A stretch of DNA of 64,000 nucleotides. Origin: Rhizobium sp. BK650. Lineage in GTDB: Bacteria; Pseudomonadota; Alphaproteobacteria; Rhizobiales; Rhizobiaceae. This document shows, in pieces, positions 1 to 6,553 of this stretch. Location: contig NZ_JACIBK010000007.1 in NCBI RefSeq assembly GCF_014195325.1, positions 124,001-188,000 on the forward strand. Reading direction: 5' to 3'. How positions within the stretch are numbered: position 1 is the first letter of the stretch; every line of letters starts with the position of its first letter. Under the pieces are notes generated by a model. That model ran no database searches. It was not told the DNA's origin and worked only from the letters and a program-made list of their open reading frames with translations. Position numbers and translations under genes: made by a program.

Positions 1-91
1 ATAGCCCACATTGTAGCCTCCGCTAGTGACAAATGTCTCAGAAACCAAACTCGGACCTGATAGTTCCGCCTTAGCTGGGGCGCGAGGTTGG

Positions 92-174
92 AAAGTGAGA
101 ATGTCGCGTCAACCCAATAGGTACCGTTTTCTGCCGCTCGATAAGCAGACCTTATCGTCGACGATTATGGACAG
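92..174 (-). pseudogene. Remnant of the 205-aa wHTH-like gene (left module copy)
   Basis: Read on the minus strand, these bases align with the first ~28 codons of the intact gene at 3902-4519 (shared stretch around the codons IIVDDKV and the GRQK-like segment). The start codon is changed to CTG, two bases are missing after the codon for V9, and the likeness fades out below base 92. It follows the left XRE gene by a few bases, exactly as the intact gene follows the right XRE gene, so it is a decayed duplicate rather than chance similarity. Confidence 0.55.
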
Positions 175-177
175 CGA

Positions 178-498
178 CTAGCCACCGGCGCCGGGCGGTG
201 CGTCATTGGTCAAGTGTTCCTCATACTGCACGGTCTGTGACTCGTCGACGTCGATCGATGAGACGACTGGCGAGGAAAGGCGAACGCCAGGACCGCCGGA
301 TCCGGAATAGTTGCCGTCAAGGAATCGGACGCCGGCCGCTTCGAGTGTTGTCTTAATGTCCATTACCGTTCGCTCTTTCAGCTTCTCGCCGGCCTCTAGG
401 CGCGAAATCGTCGCTGGAGCAACCTTCGCCAAGGCGGCCAGCTCCCGAACTCCCAAGCCGAGAGCAACGCGCGCCATCTGACACTGCACCGGATACAT
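178..498 (-). CDS. Small XRE-family helix-turn-helix regulator (left copy)
   Basis: 106 residues. Residues ~5-55 form a Cro/C1-type helix-turn-helix (ELAALAKVAPATISRLE is the recognisable core). The C-terminal half, from LEAAGVRFLDGNYSG to the stop, is almost identical to the regulator at 4523-4855, whereas the N-terminal DNA-binding half is quite different. The ATG is preceded by GAGGTAA at a short but usable distance. It probably binds DNA near its own promoter; target unknown. The following gene on the strand is only a remnant (92-174). The family of short XRE proteins ending in a FLDxN segment is common in rhizobia, but no specific role is known to me. Confidence 0.75.
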   Translation of the reverse strand: MYPVQCQMARVALGLGVRELAALAKVAPATISRLEAGEKLKERTVMDIKTTLEAAGVRFLDGNYSGSGGPGVRLSSPVVSSIDVDESQTVQYEEHLTNDAPPGAGG

Positions 499-528
499 TG
501 TATTACCTCGTTATTAAAACGTGAGCTA

Positions 529-764
529 TTGGCACAGCGTACTCAAATTAGAGCAAATTATCCAACGAGGAACCCCGCATGCATCTTTGATTACGAGATT
601 GGGCAGACATTTTTTAGCCTGCACTGGAGAAGACGGATCGTTTCTGGCCGCACGCAGATAATAGATGTAAAGACGAATATTGCGTCCAGATCATCGGTTC
701 CGGCTGCAAGCCGTTGCGCGTATTCGCGCAGGAGATCAGCGCTGACGCCACGCGCACCCTATAG
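529..764 (+). pseudogene. Frameshifted copy of the 87-aa gene at 4963-5226
   Basis: The codons for FDYEIGQ (about 586-606) match FEYEIGQ of the intact gene. A frame change after that brings CTGE (matching CTGE) into another frame, and a third stretch ending at the TAG at 762-764 encodes GCKPLRVFAQEIS, matching KCDPLRVMDFQIS of the intact copy. One reading frame stays open to 960, but it does not follow the homology. The gene is divergent from the left XRE regulator just as the intact gene is from the right one. I infer loss of function by indels. Confidence 0.55.
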
Positions 765-774
765 TTTCGATCCC

Positions 775-960
775 GTCGCCTCTGAGCAGGTCGGGCAAGC
801 GGCGGAGCTCAGAAGTTCGCATGTCAGCCGGCGTCCTCGTGGCGCCGGTTCCTTCAGCCGGTGGCGGCCGGCTGCCTGCGCGTCGTCGAGCCGCATCTGC
901 TGGCACCCCCATATCATGCCACCACCAGCGCGCCCGTCCGCCTCACCAGCTGGCGGGTAG
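775..960. repeat. Conserved GC-rich block, left copy (pair of 5236-5452)
   Basis: After the small gene, both modules carry a closely similar block. Its best part begins CCGGTTCCTTCAGCCGGTGG and ends near CACCAGCTGGCGGG (about 843-957 here, 5331-5451 in the other copy). No single frame is open and conserved with a start in both copies, so I treat it as non-coding. It may be an end sequence of the integrated element. Confidence 0.6.
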
Positions 961-986
961 ATTTTTTCGGCAGCAGGTTACCAACA

Positions 987-1130
987 GGAGTCGAACCGCA
1001 AAAATGCGTTCCAAAAATGGGAAGGGGAAGTGGGGGAAGAAAGCGCCTGCTTCGGATTATTCAACGAAAACAGGTGCTTATCTCTGAAGCTGGCCCCCCC
1101 GGGGCCGGAGGGAAGCTAGGTTTCGAACCG
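987..1130. other. Decayed tRNA-Asn 3'-end / attachment-site-like sequence
   Basis: Bases 987-998 read GGAGTCGAACCG and bases 1085-1130 resemble the 3' portion of the tRNA-Asn at 5580-5654 (GAAG, CTGG, C-run, GGGGCCGG, then TTCGAACCG after a ~12-base insertion). The spacing from the conserved block matches that in the right copy, where GGAGTCGAACCG is at 5476-5487 and the true tRNA begins at 5580. This is what an old attachment-site duplication would look like. Confidence 0.4.
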
Positions 1131-1468
1131 CATGAAAATAGACAAATATAACAGATACTTAGAAGATATATTCGCCTTGTGTGACGGGCGCGTTTAGGAC
1201 TTCGCGTGTCTAGAATTTAGTACCCTAAGTACTATCCCCTCAGTTCCTTTAGGAAGTTCGAGCAAAAGGGCAAAACAAGAGGGTATCTCGACGCTGTTAA
1301 ATCCAAAACGCTTGTTACTCAAATGCATAGCCATCCCCATGGTTCGCGAAGCTCGCCAAACGCAAGACACGCAAAGAGAGTCAATACAAATTAATACAAC
1401 TGCCATTGATAATTGCAGTGAAACATGCAATCCTAATTTAGAACAATAAAAGTAATTGGGAGGGCGCC
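1131..1468 (+). other. AT-rich leader of the radical SAM operon
   Basis: About 340 bases with no convincing gene. Base composition drops clearly compared with the flanking modules. It must contain the promoter of the radical SAM operon, but I see no confident -35/-10 pair. A minus-strand reading frame here (1194-1430) has no ribosome binding site or recognisable motif and was not accepted. Confidence 0.4.
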
Positions 1469-2506
1469 GTGCAATATCCCCGGTGTACGGTTGGTTTTGT
1501 TTACAATGAACCGTGTCCGCTGAAGTGTGATTTCTGCTGTCACACTGCGGAAAATGTCGGATCCGGTCGCCTTACACCAGCGAATGTTGCGCCGATACTC
1601 ATCGCGTATGCCAAAGATACTCGTGTGACGAGGTTCGCCTTCACCGGGGGAGATCCCTTTGTTTATGTGAAGGAAATCACGGAAATCATGGGGCAGGCTC
1701 GAGCGGCGGGGGTTCGCCAACCATTTCATATTGTAACTTCCGGCTACTGGGCAAAAAACGATGAAGTAGTCGAACGCCTTTTGAGCGAGTTAGCAGCGCT
1801 ACAAATGGACATGCTTTACGTAAGTTATGATCTTGAGCATCAAAAATGGGTCGCACCCGAACATGTATACCGTATCGAACGGGCGTGCGAGAGGCATGGT
1901 ATCTTGTTGTCCGTCTACGGGGTTTTCTGGGCTCCAGGAACAAGTGTAAGAGATTTGTTGCCAGAGCTTCGCACCAACCATGTCAATGAAAACTACGTCG
2001 CCCCGATCGGGCGTGCGAAGCCCCAACACGACCGAATTTATCGAGGCTCCGATGAGAGCACAAAATATTCATGCGGTCGACCACAAGACTATGACATAAC
2101 TATTTACCCCAACGGTGACACGTATCCGTGCTGCTCCGGAGGGTTTAACAAAGAAGCTGGACTGCTCCTTGGAAATTCGTTCGCGGATGATCCGGAGGAC
2201 ATAATTAGGCGTTGTTTTAGCCACTTCTTCGTTACTGTTGCGAAGGAGATTGGTTTCAATAAACTCTATGCTCGCCTGGAAGCTGATGGGCGTCAGATCA
2301 AAGGACTTCCCGCCTTCAAAGACGTCGCGTCCGTCTGCGAGATATGTTCGTTACTGCACTCTAACAACGAAATCATGAATGACATTGAACCAACGCTACA
2401 AGCGATGGAGGTCGAATACTGCCTGCAGCGGTTCGCAGCAATTTCCGAGTTAGCCGCCGGTGAAGAGCCGCCCCGGCCAAAAGTGGAGGTGGAGCGTGCA
2501 AATTAA
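1469..2506 (+). CDS. Radical SAM protein with partial SPASM motif, likely peptide maturase
   Basis: 345 residues from a GTG start with GGGAGGG just upstream. The [4Fe-4S]-SAM cluster motif CxxxCxxC is C16-P-L-K-C20-D-F-C23, and a GGDP motif follows at about 60 residues (FTGGDPF). The C-terminal part has a SPASM-type signature: a Cys, 13 residues, Gly, four residues, Cys (CGRPQDYDITIYPNG then DTYPC), and later VCEIC. The second half of a full SPASM set is missing, so one auxiliary cluster may be incomplete. SPASM radical SAM enzymes commonly modify ribosomal peptides. The gene overlaps the next one by 11 bases, and that gene encodes a leader-like peptide, which supports this role. The exact reaction (epimerisation, C-C or C-O crosslink, or other) cannot be told. 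AT-rich composition suggests horizontal transfer. Confidence 0.85.
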   Translation: MQYPRCTVGFVYNEPCPLKCDFCCHTAENVGSGRLTPANVAPILIAYAKDTRVTRFAFTGGDPFVYVKEITEIMGQARAAGVRQPFHIVTSGYWAKNDEVVERLLSELAALQMDMLYVSYDLEHQKWVAPEHVYRIERACERHGILLSVYGVFWAPGTSVRDLLPELRTNHVNENYVAPIGRAKPQHDRIYRGSDESTKYSCGRPQDYDITIYPNGDTYPCCSGGFNKEAGLLLGNSFADDPEDIIRRCFSHFFVTVAKEIGFNKLYARLEADGRQIKGLPAFKDVASVCEICSLLHSNNEIMNDIEPTLQAMEVEYCLQRFAAISELAAGEEPPRPKVEVERAN

Positions 2507-2717
2507 CGTTACTAACCCAGAAGTTATCGAAAAGTTGATGAACGACCAGAACTTTCGCAAGAGTTTTTTGGCCGACACAAAGAAACTTTTAGATGATGTT
2601 GGCTACACGGTTGACGAGCGAACGTTAACGTCAGCAATCGAAAAGCAGGTGGGTGGTGTGAAGGCATTGGGTGGAGTCAAGGCCGCCTCTACCTTTGCGA
2701 TAATCACCATTTTCTGA
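2496..2717 (+). CDS. Putative RiPP precursor peptide, cysteine-free, NHLP-like leader
   Basis: 73 residues from GTG at 2496, preceded by GGAGGTGGAG inside the end of the radical SAM gene, so the two are translationally coupled. Residues ~7-50 resemble nitrile-hydratase-like leader peptides: NPEVIEKLM, then FRKSFLADTKKLLDDVGYTV, which parallels the family pattern of a helix with LLADP and a Gly turn. The tail holds two copies of GGVKA (residues 53-57 and 59-63) followed by the hydrophobic end ASTFAIITIF. There is no Cys, so thioether chemistry is excluded unless Cys comes from elsewhere. No matching family name is known to me. The precursor role is inferred from coupling, leader likeness and size. 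Confidence 0.7.
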   Translation: MQINVTNPEVIEKLMNDQNFRKSFLADTKKLLDDVGYTVDERTLTSAIEKQVGGVKALGGVKAASTFAIITIF

Positions 2718-2777
2718 AGCACTAACTCGACGGTCGACGTGCGATCAATCGGGCGTCGACCCACTGGAGAAGTTCCC

Positions 2778-3029
2778 ATGGCGACAGAGCTTACTGACGA
2801 ACAAGCGAAACAGTTGAAGAAGGAATTCGAGTCTTGGGACACCAAGGTCACTCCAAGTGCCCCATCTAAAACCAATCTAACCTCAGCCTCCTTTTGCAGC
2901 GATTGGGCTGTTGCAAAAGGCGTCTTGGAATTCATCGCTTCTCTGAGTTTGGTCCCCAAGTCCGTTAAAGATGCCATCGGTATCGTCATCCGAGCAGGTG
3001 ATACGGTCGCAGGTATAATCTGTCCATAG
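2778..3029 (+). CDS. Small protein of the radical SAM operon, unknown function
   Basis: 83 residues; ATG at 2778 with GGAGAA six bases upstream. The N-terminal third is charged and helical (LTDEQAKQLKKEFESW), the middle is Ser/Thr/Pro-rich, and the C-terminal half is amphipathic to hydrophobic, with two Cys (SFCSDW and the final IICP). It begins 61 bases after the precursor on the same strand and 12 bases before the next gene. It could be a second substrate, an immunity protein or a carrier. I recognise no domain. Confidence 0.65.
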   Translation: MATELTDEQAKQLKKEFESWDTKVTPSAPSKTNLTSASFCSDWAVAKGVLEFIASLSLVPKSVKDAIGIVIRAGDTVAGIICP

Positions 3030-3040
3030 CGGAGTTTGTG

Positions 3041-3283
3041 ATGTGGCACCTCATAATTACGGTATTGTTTTACGGAGATCCTTCGACGGCGACCTTTAAT
3101 GCAGCCTTGGAGAGTGTCGCATTCAGCAGTAAAGCGAAGTGCGAGGCCGCTCGGGTAGGCTATCGCAAGGAACTAGGACCGATCGCAAAAGCGGTTGAGC
3201 AGGAAGTCGAAGCCGAGAAACAAGTCGGCCAGATCAAAGGAGCCACAGGACTTCTAGTGTCAGCGATTTGCGTAGCTCAATAG
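3041..3283 (+). CDS. Small exported-type protein with two cysteines
   Basis: 80 residues from ATG 3041, GGAG six bases upstream (an in-frame GTG at 3038 is less well placed). It starts MWHLIITVLFYGDPS, a short hydrophobic N-terminus, and contains FSSKAKCEAAR and a C-terminal SAICVAQ. The pattern of an N-terminal hydrophobic stretch, a Cys followed by EAAR, and a terminal Cys recurs in small uncharacterised rhizobial proteins, where the Cys pair may form a disulfide outside the cytoplasm. Last gene of the four-gene operon. Immunity or export partner is possible but unproven. Confidence 0.6.
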   Translation: MWHLIITVLFYGDPSTATFNAALESVAFSSKAKCEAARVGYRKELGPIAKAVEQEVEAEKQVGQIKGATGLLVSAICVAQ

Positions 3284-3413
3284 GCGCAGTATTCGCCCTC
3301 ATCGGTTTAGCCGAGCTTTTTGGGGGCAACATGCCCCGACAAAGGCCCGAGAAAGATTCCCGAAAAAGATCTGTTTGTCGCGCTCGGCGCAGCGACGGCC
3401 CGAGGTATTCCCA

Positions 3414-3785
3414 TCAATCCTTTGAAGCAAACATGGGGTTGAAATCGTCGGCCGTTTTATACTCCCCGCGAAGCTCGCTCTTCACGGCTTCAAGATTATA
3501 GCCAGCCAATTTTGGATCCAAGGTATAGCTAGGCTCGTCGACGTAGGTCTTTTTGGCGATCGCCTCGATATCAGAGATAGGTGCTTTCTCAATGAGACCG
3601 GCTGCACGAAGTATCTCTGTGTGGAACAGGCCGCGAATGAAATCTTGGTTTGCGAGCCGGTTAAACGCATGCTGCCAAAAGCCGCTCTGGTCACGCAGGC
3701 GTGCCTGCTCCAGCTCCTCAACTCTCCCTTTCAGGGCATCGATATCTTCAAGGGCTGTTGCCAGCGCCTGCTCGGTGTTGATCAT
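3414..3785 (-). CDS. Hypothetical coiled-coil protein
   Basis: 123 residues; the ATG has GAGGAGA upstream at good spacing. Residues ~5-30 (LEDIDALKGRVEELEQARLRD) have a heptad pattern typical of a short coiled coil. The rest is mixed polar, with no motif that I recognise. It converges with the radical SAM operon. It lies downstream of the 205-aa gene (gap ~116 bases) and may belong to the same element. Function unknown. Confidence 0.6.
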   Translation of the reverse strand: MINTEQALATALEDIDALKGRVEELEQARLRDQSGFWQHAFNRLANQDFIRGLFHTEILRAAGLIEKAPISDIEAIAKKTYVDEPSYTLDPKLAGYNLEAVKSELRGEYKTADDFNPMFASKD

Positions 3786-3901
3786 GCGAATCTCCTCTTT
3801 GGTGGTCGAGTGTCGTCAAACGTGAAGCCGGTTATCCAGCGCGGCCAATAACAACCCACAAAGAAAACTAGAACTTCCAGTCGCGATAGGTGTCGATCCG
3901 C

Positions 3902-4519
3902 TTAACCTCGGCCCGGCCCCTCGTCGGTAATGAACCACTCGCGCTTGCCAGTGGCATCTTTGGCGCCTGGCCGCACCACGCCCACCTTAGACAAAGCCTC
4001 CATCGTCTTCTCGCCTGCTTCAGGGATGGTGTCGGTGGTCCAGCAGTCAGGATGGCCAATCATGAAGCGAAGGATTCGTTGTTCGCGGGCGTCTAACTTG
4101 TGCAGCGGTGCATGCTTCTCGCGCTCCCTCTGCTGAGCCTGCCAGTATTCGAGCCCGCGATCCTCGTTCTGCTTGTTCGCTCCGCGTTTCAGCTTGAGCT
4201 CGTTTCCTCTTATGTCCTCGTCATAAACCTTGCTGAAAATATCGAAGAGATCGTCTTGCTCTTTTAGCTCCACGGCTTCGACAACTACAAACCAAGCATA
4301 CCATTGAGAGCCTGCATTGTCGTCGATGTGCCGCAGGAAGTATCGACCGACCACCTCGGCGATTGCCGTTCCGCTTTTGCGGATTGCGAGTGCGTAGCGA
4401 TCGCCAAAGCCAGGAATGGTGCCGCCGAGATCGGATAGTGAGAACGTGGCATCGAGCCAATACGCGCCAGTTTTCTGCCGCTCAATGAAGTAGACCTTAT
4501 CGTCGACGATAATCGACAC
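3902..4519 (-). CDS. 205-aa protein, probable winged-helix-type C-terminus, co-transcribed with XRE gene
   Basis: Starts at GTG 4519, three bases after the XRE regulator ends, so the two form an operon. Residues 1-100 look like a globular beta-rich domain (IIVDDKVYFIERQKTGAYW). A charged linker follows (LKLKRGANKQNEDRG), and the last ~60 residues (REQRILRFMIGHPDCW to EWFITDEG) resemble a winged helix fold. A decayed paralogue sits at 92-174. The partnership with a small XRE protein recalls paired regulators of mobile elements, but no function is established. Confidence 0.65.
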   Translation of the reverse strand: MSIIVDDKVYFIERQKTGAYWLDATFSLSDLGGTIPGFGDRYALAIRKSGTAIAEVVGRYFLRHIDDNAGSQWYAWFVVVEAVELKEQDDLFDIFSKVYDEDIRGNELKLKRGANKQNEDRGLEYWQAQQREREKHAPLHKLDAREQRILRFMIGHPDCWTTDTIPEAGEKTMEALSKVGVVRPGAKDATGKREWFITDEGPGRG

Positions 4520-4522
4520 CGA

Positions 4523-4855
4523 CTAACCACCCGCACCGGGCGGCGCGTCGTTAGTCAGGTGTTCCTCGTATTGAACGGTCTGCCTCTCGTCGACATCGAT
4601 CAATGCGCCAACCGGCGAAGCAAGTCGGACGCCGGGGCCGCCGGCGCCTGAATAATTGCCGTCGAGGAAGCGGACGCCGGCCGCTTCTAGAGCGCCGACG
4701 ACTGCTGCGACATTGTTCTTCATGCCTTCGACGGCGCCATCGCTCGCTTCCATGCGCTTCAGCGTGGGGACTGAAATATTGGCTGCCGCGGCTAGCTCTG
4801 CCTGAGTAAGATCTGCGAGAGCACGCGCCGCCGCGAGCTGTTTTCCGATTATCAT
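4523..4855 (-). CDS. Small XRE-family helix-turn-helix regulator (right copy)
   Basis: 110 residues. Residues 4-55 make a Cro/C1-type HTH (TQAELAAAANISVPTLKRME). From LEAAGVRFLDGNYSG onward it is nearly the same as the left copy at 178-498, down to the shared ending NDAPPGAGG. The HTH half differs strongly, so the two proteins probably recognise different operators. It is divergent from the 87-aa gene at 4963 and upstream of the 205-aa gene. I expect autoregulation through the 4856-4962 spacer. Confidence 0.75.
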   Translation of the reverse strand: MIIGKQLAAARALADLTQAELAAAANISVPTLKRMEASDGAVEGMKNNVAAVVGALEAAGVRFLDGNYSGAGGPGVRLASPVGALIDVDERQTVQYEEHLTNDAPPGAGG

Positions 4856-4918
4856 GACTGATCCATAAGTATCAAGATTATCTATAGGTGTTGATGCGCG
4901 TCGTGAAGTGAGCTAAAA

Positions 4919-4933
4919 GTATCACATCGATAC
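4919..4933. promoter_or_regulatory. Candidate operator between divergent genes
   Basis: The spacer between the XRE gene and the 87-aa gene contains GTATC-ACATC-GATAC, a 5-bp inverted repeat, and a further GTATC half-site at 4869-4873. The position suits binding by the adjacent XRE repressor. Only the symmetry and the place support this. Confidence 0.3.
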
Positions 4934-4962
4934 ATTCGATGCAACGAACGAGGAGCTTCACT

Positions 4963-5226
4963 ATGCTTGCCACGCCAATCGACAGAACTGCGTTGTCACG
5001 TTCCCTAATCGGAAGAAGACGATGCCCCATCAACCCCGAATACCAGTTCGAGTATGAAATCGGCCAGGTGGTCGTTCTGGAGTGCACCGGAGAGACAGCC
5101 GTTATTGCTGGCCGCATCCAGATTATGGGATGCGTCGACGAATATATAGTCGAGGTTGTCGGCGCGAAATGTGATCCGCTGCGCGTCATGGATTTTCAAA
5201 TAAGCCGAGACGCTGCGCGATCCTAA
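4963..5226 (+). CDS. Small conserved element protein of 87 aa
   Basis: ATG 4963 has AGGAG seven bases upstream; an earlier in-frame ATG at 4939 has no such signal. The protein has a basic N-terminus (SLIGRRRC) and a compact body with YEIGQVVVLECTGETAVIAGRIQIMG, which looks like a small beta-barrel or SH3-like fold. A frameshifted copy exists at 529-764, divergent from the other XRE gene. Conservation of the divergent arrangement argues that it is a real gene. Function unknown. Confidence 0.6.
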   Translation: MLATPIDRTALSRSLIGRRRCPINPEYQFEYEIGQVVVLECTGETAVIAGRIQIMGCVDEYIVEVVGAKCDPLRVMDFQISRDAARS

Positions 5227-5235
5227 AGTTTCAAT

Positions 5236-5452
5236 CCCCTCGCCTCTGCGTAGGGGCGGGTAGGCGGCAACAGCTTGAACACTGTTGTGCGCTGGCCGGG
5301 CAGGGAGCCTTCCGTCACAAGTGGGCTCCTCCGGTTCCTTCAGCCGGTGGCGGCCGGCTGTTCTGCCCGTCGTCGAGCCGCATCGGCGGCGGGCATCCCA
5401 TACCATGCCACCACAAGCGCGCCCGTCGGCCTCACCAGCTGGCGGGCAAATC
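5236..5452. repeat. Conserved GC-rich block, right copy (pair of 775-960)
   Basis: Closely matches the left block, best from about 5331 to 5451. It lies between the 87-aa gene and the tRNA-Asn, 130 bases from the tRNA 3' end. No frame is convincingly coding. Together with the hairpin at 5521-5547 it fills the 350 bases before the tRNA. Confidence 0.6.
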
Positions 5453-5520
5453 TTCTCGGCGATGGAGCCAATAGCGGAGTCGAACCGATATCCACAGAAA
5501 CGGGATTAGGAGAAAAATTA

Positions 5521-5547
5521 GGAGCCGGTTCATCTAGAACCGACTCC
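5521..5547. terminator. Hairpin before tRNA-Asn
   Basis: GGAGCCGGTTC and GAACCGACTCC form an 11-bp stem with one mismatch and a 5-base loop. The tail TTCAATATAA is weak as a terminator. The stem could instead be an element-end structure; the left module lacks it. Confidence 0.35.
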
Positions 5548-5579
5548 TTCAATATAATCAGCTAGTTAGCTGAAGAAAC

Positions 5580-5654
5580 TGGCTCCCCGGGCCGGATTCG
5601 AACCGGCGACCTGTCGATTAACAGTCGAATGCTCTACCGCTGAGCTACCAGGGA
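5580..5654 (-). tRNA. tRNA-Asn (GTT)
   Basis: 75 bases including the encoded CCA. The acceptor stem TCCCTGG pairs with CCGGGGA, the anticodon loop reads CTGTTAA (anticodon GTT), and the T-arm has GGTTCGAATCC. The 3' end faces the accessory region at 1-5579, the usual orientation for an integration target. Confidence 0.97.
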
Positions 5655-5772
5655 TCACCGCTTGGCCGCGGCGTGAGCGGGGTAATACAAATGCTTTCCC
5701 AATTTGCCAAGCGGTTTTTTCAAAAAAATGAAATCAGCTTGTATTTGCAGCGCTTGCGCCCATCTCTTGTGG

Positions 5773-6066
5773 ATGACTAGCAGGAAAAATGGGCCGAAAA
5801 AGGCCGGAGAAGTGCGTTTCGGGATAGATCACAAGGATGGCAAGCTGGTTCTTGGCTCGGTCAGGCTGCCTATGCCGCGCTCGCGCATCGCACGGATGGC
5901 AACCGGAACGCTACTTATTTTAGGGGGCATTCTGGGCTTTTTGCCGGTTCTCGGCTTCTGGATGTTGCCGCTGGGCTTTCTTGTGTTGTCCCACGACCTG
6001 CCGATCGCACGCAGATGGCGGCGACGTGCGGCCGTCTGGTGGCATCGTCGAAAGCGCACGGCCTGA
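5773..6066 (+). CDS. Small membrane protein of the PGPGW type
   Basis: 97 residues from ATG 5773. A longer frame reaches up to 5704, but its N-terminus is Cys-rich and unlike the family. The core is a hydrophobic hairpin (LLILGGILGFLPVLGFWMLPLGFLVLS) flanked by basic residues, then ARRWRRRAAVWWHRRK. This pattern fits the PGPGW putative transmembrane family of rhizobia. Cytoplasmic-membrane location is inferred; function unknown. The start is uncertain because no strong ribosome site is seen. Confidence 0.65.
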   Translation: MTSRKNGPKKAGEVRFGIDHKDGKLVLGSVRLPMPRSRIARMATGTLLILGGILGFLPVLGFWMLPLGFLVLSHDLPIARRWRRRAAVWWHRRKRTA

Positions 6067-6163
6067 ATCTTCACGGAAGGTCGCCGGCGCCAAAGCCGAC
6101 GGCGGACTTTGATTGGACTTTCGGCCTGAAGAATCGCAGCGCTCAGTACGGTATGGTGGTTCG

Positions 6164-6553
6164 TCACCGCTGGGAGGCGACAGAGCTCTCAATAGAGGCT
6201 GGAGCGATCGTTCCCGATCCTGTGATCTCAGAGAGGTGGATTGGCAGCTCGCCATTTTCCTCGAGCGCCGTCGCCGTGATCACGAGTGCGCCGATGAAAA
6301 ATATCAGGAGCTTTGCCGCATAGGAGCCGAGTTTGGCTTTGTGTTGCCAGCCGGCTTCTACACGCGACGGTTCCAGATAATATTTATAGTAAAATTCCGG
6401 ATCGTCTGTTTCGACGAGATTATCGTAGACATGGGGAAGAACCCCATGGTGCCGCACTGAGCGGCCATGGGCAAATCTGATATGAAGGATTTGGGCTTCC
6501 GGATCATAGGATGCAGCCCGAATCTCCTTGGACTTCAACGGCACCCAGTTCAT
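6164..6553 (-). CDS. KTSC-domain protein with C-terminal membrane segment
   Basis: 129 residues. Residues 1-60 fit a KTSC-like domain (LKSKEIRAASYDPEAQILHIRF, then the aromatic segment FYYKYYLEP). Residues ~77-97 form one transmembrane segment (AKLLIFFIGALVITATAL), followed by a short outer tail. KTSC domains are usually soluble; the attached membrane segment is less common. It converges with the gene at 5773. Role unknown. Confidence 0.65.
   Translation of the reverse strand: MNWVPLKSKEIRAASYDPEAQILHIRFAHGRSVRHHGVLPHVYDNLVETDDPEFYYKYYLEPSRVEAGWQHKAKLGSYAAKLLIFFIGALVITATALEENGELPIHLSEITGSGTIAPASIESSVASQR

Noticed and set aside
1194..1430. 78-codon minus-strand frame before the radical SAM gene
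   Set aside because: No ribosome site, no motif; AT-rich leader sequence.
1..5579. Integrase or CRISPR array in the accessory region
   Set aside because: No recombinase motifs and no regularly spaced repeats were seen within the window.
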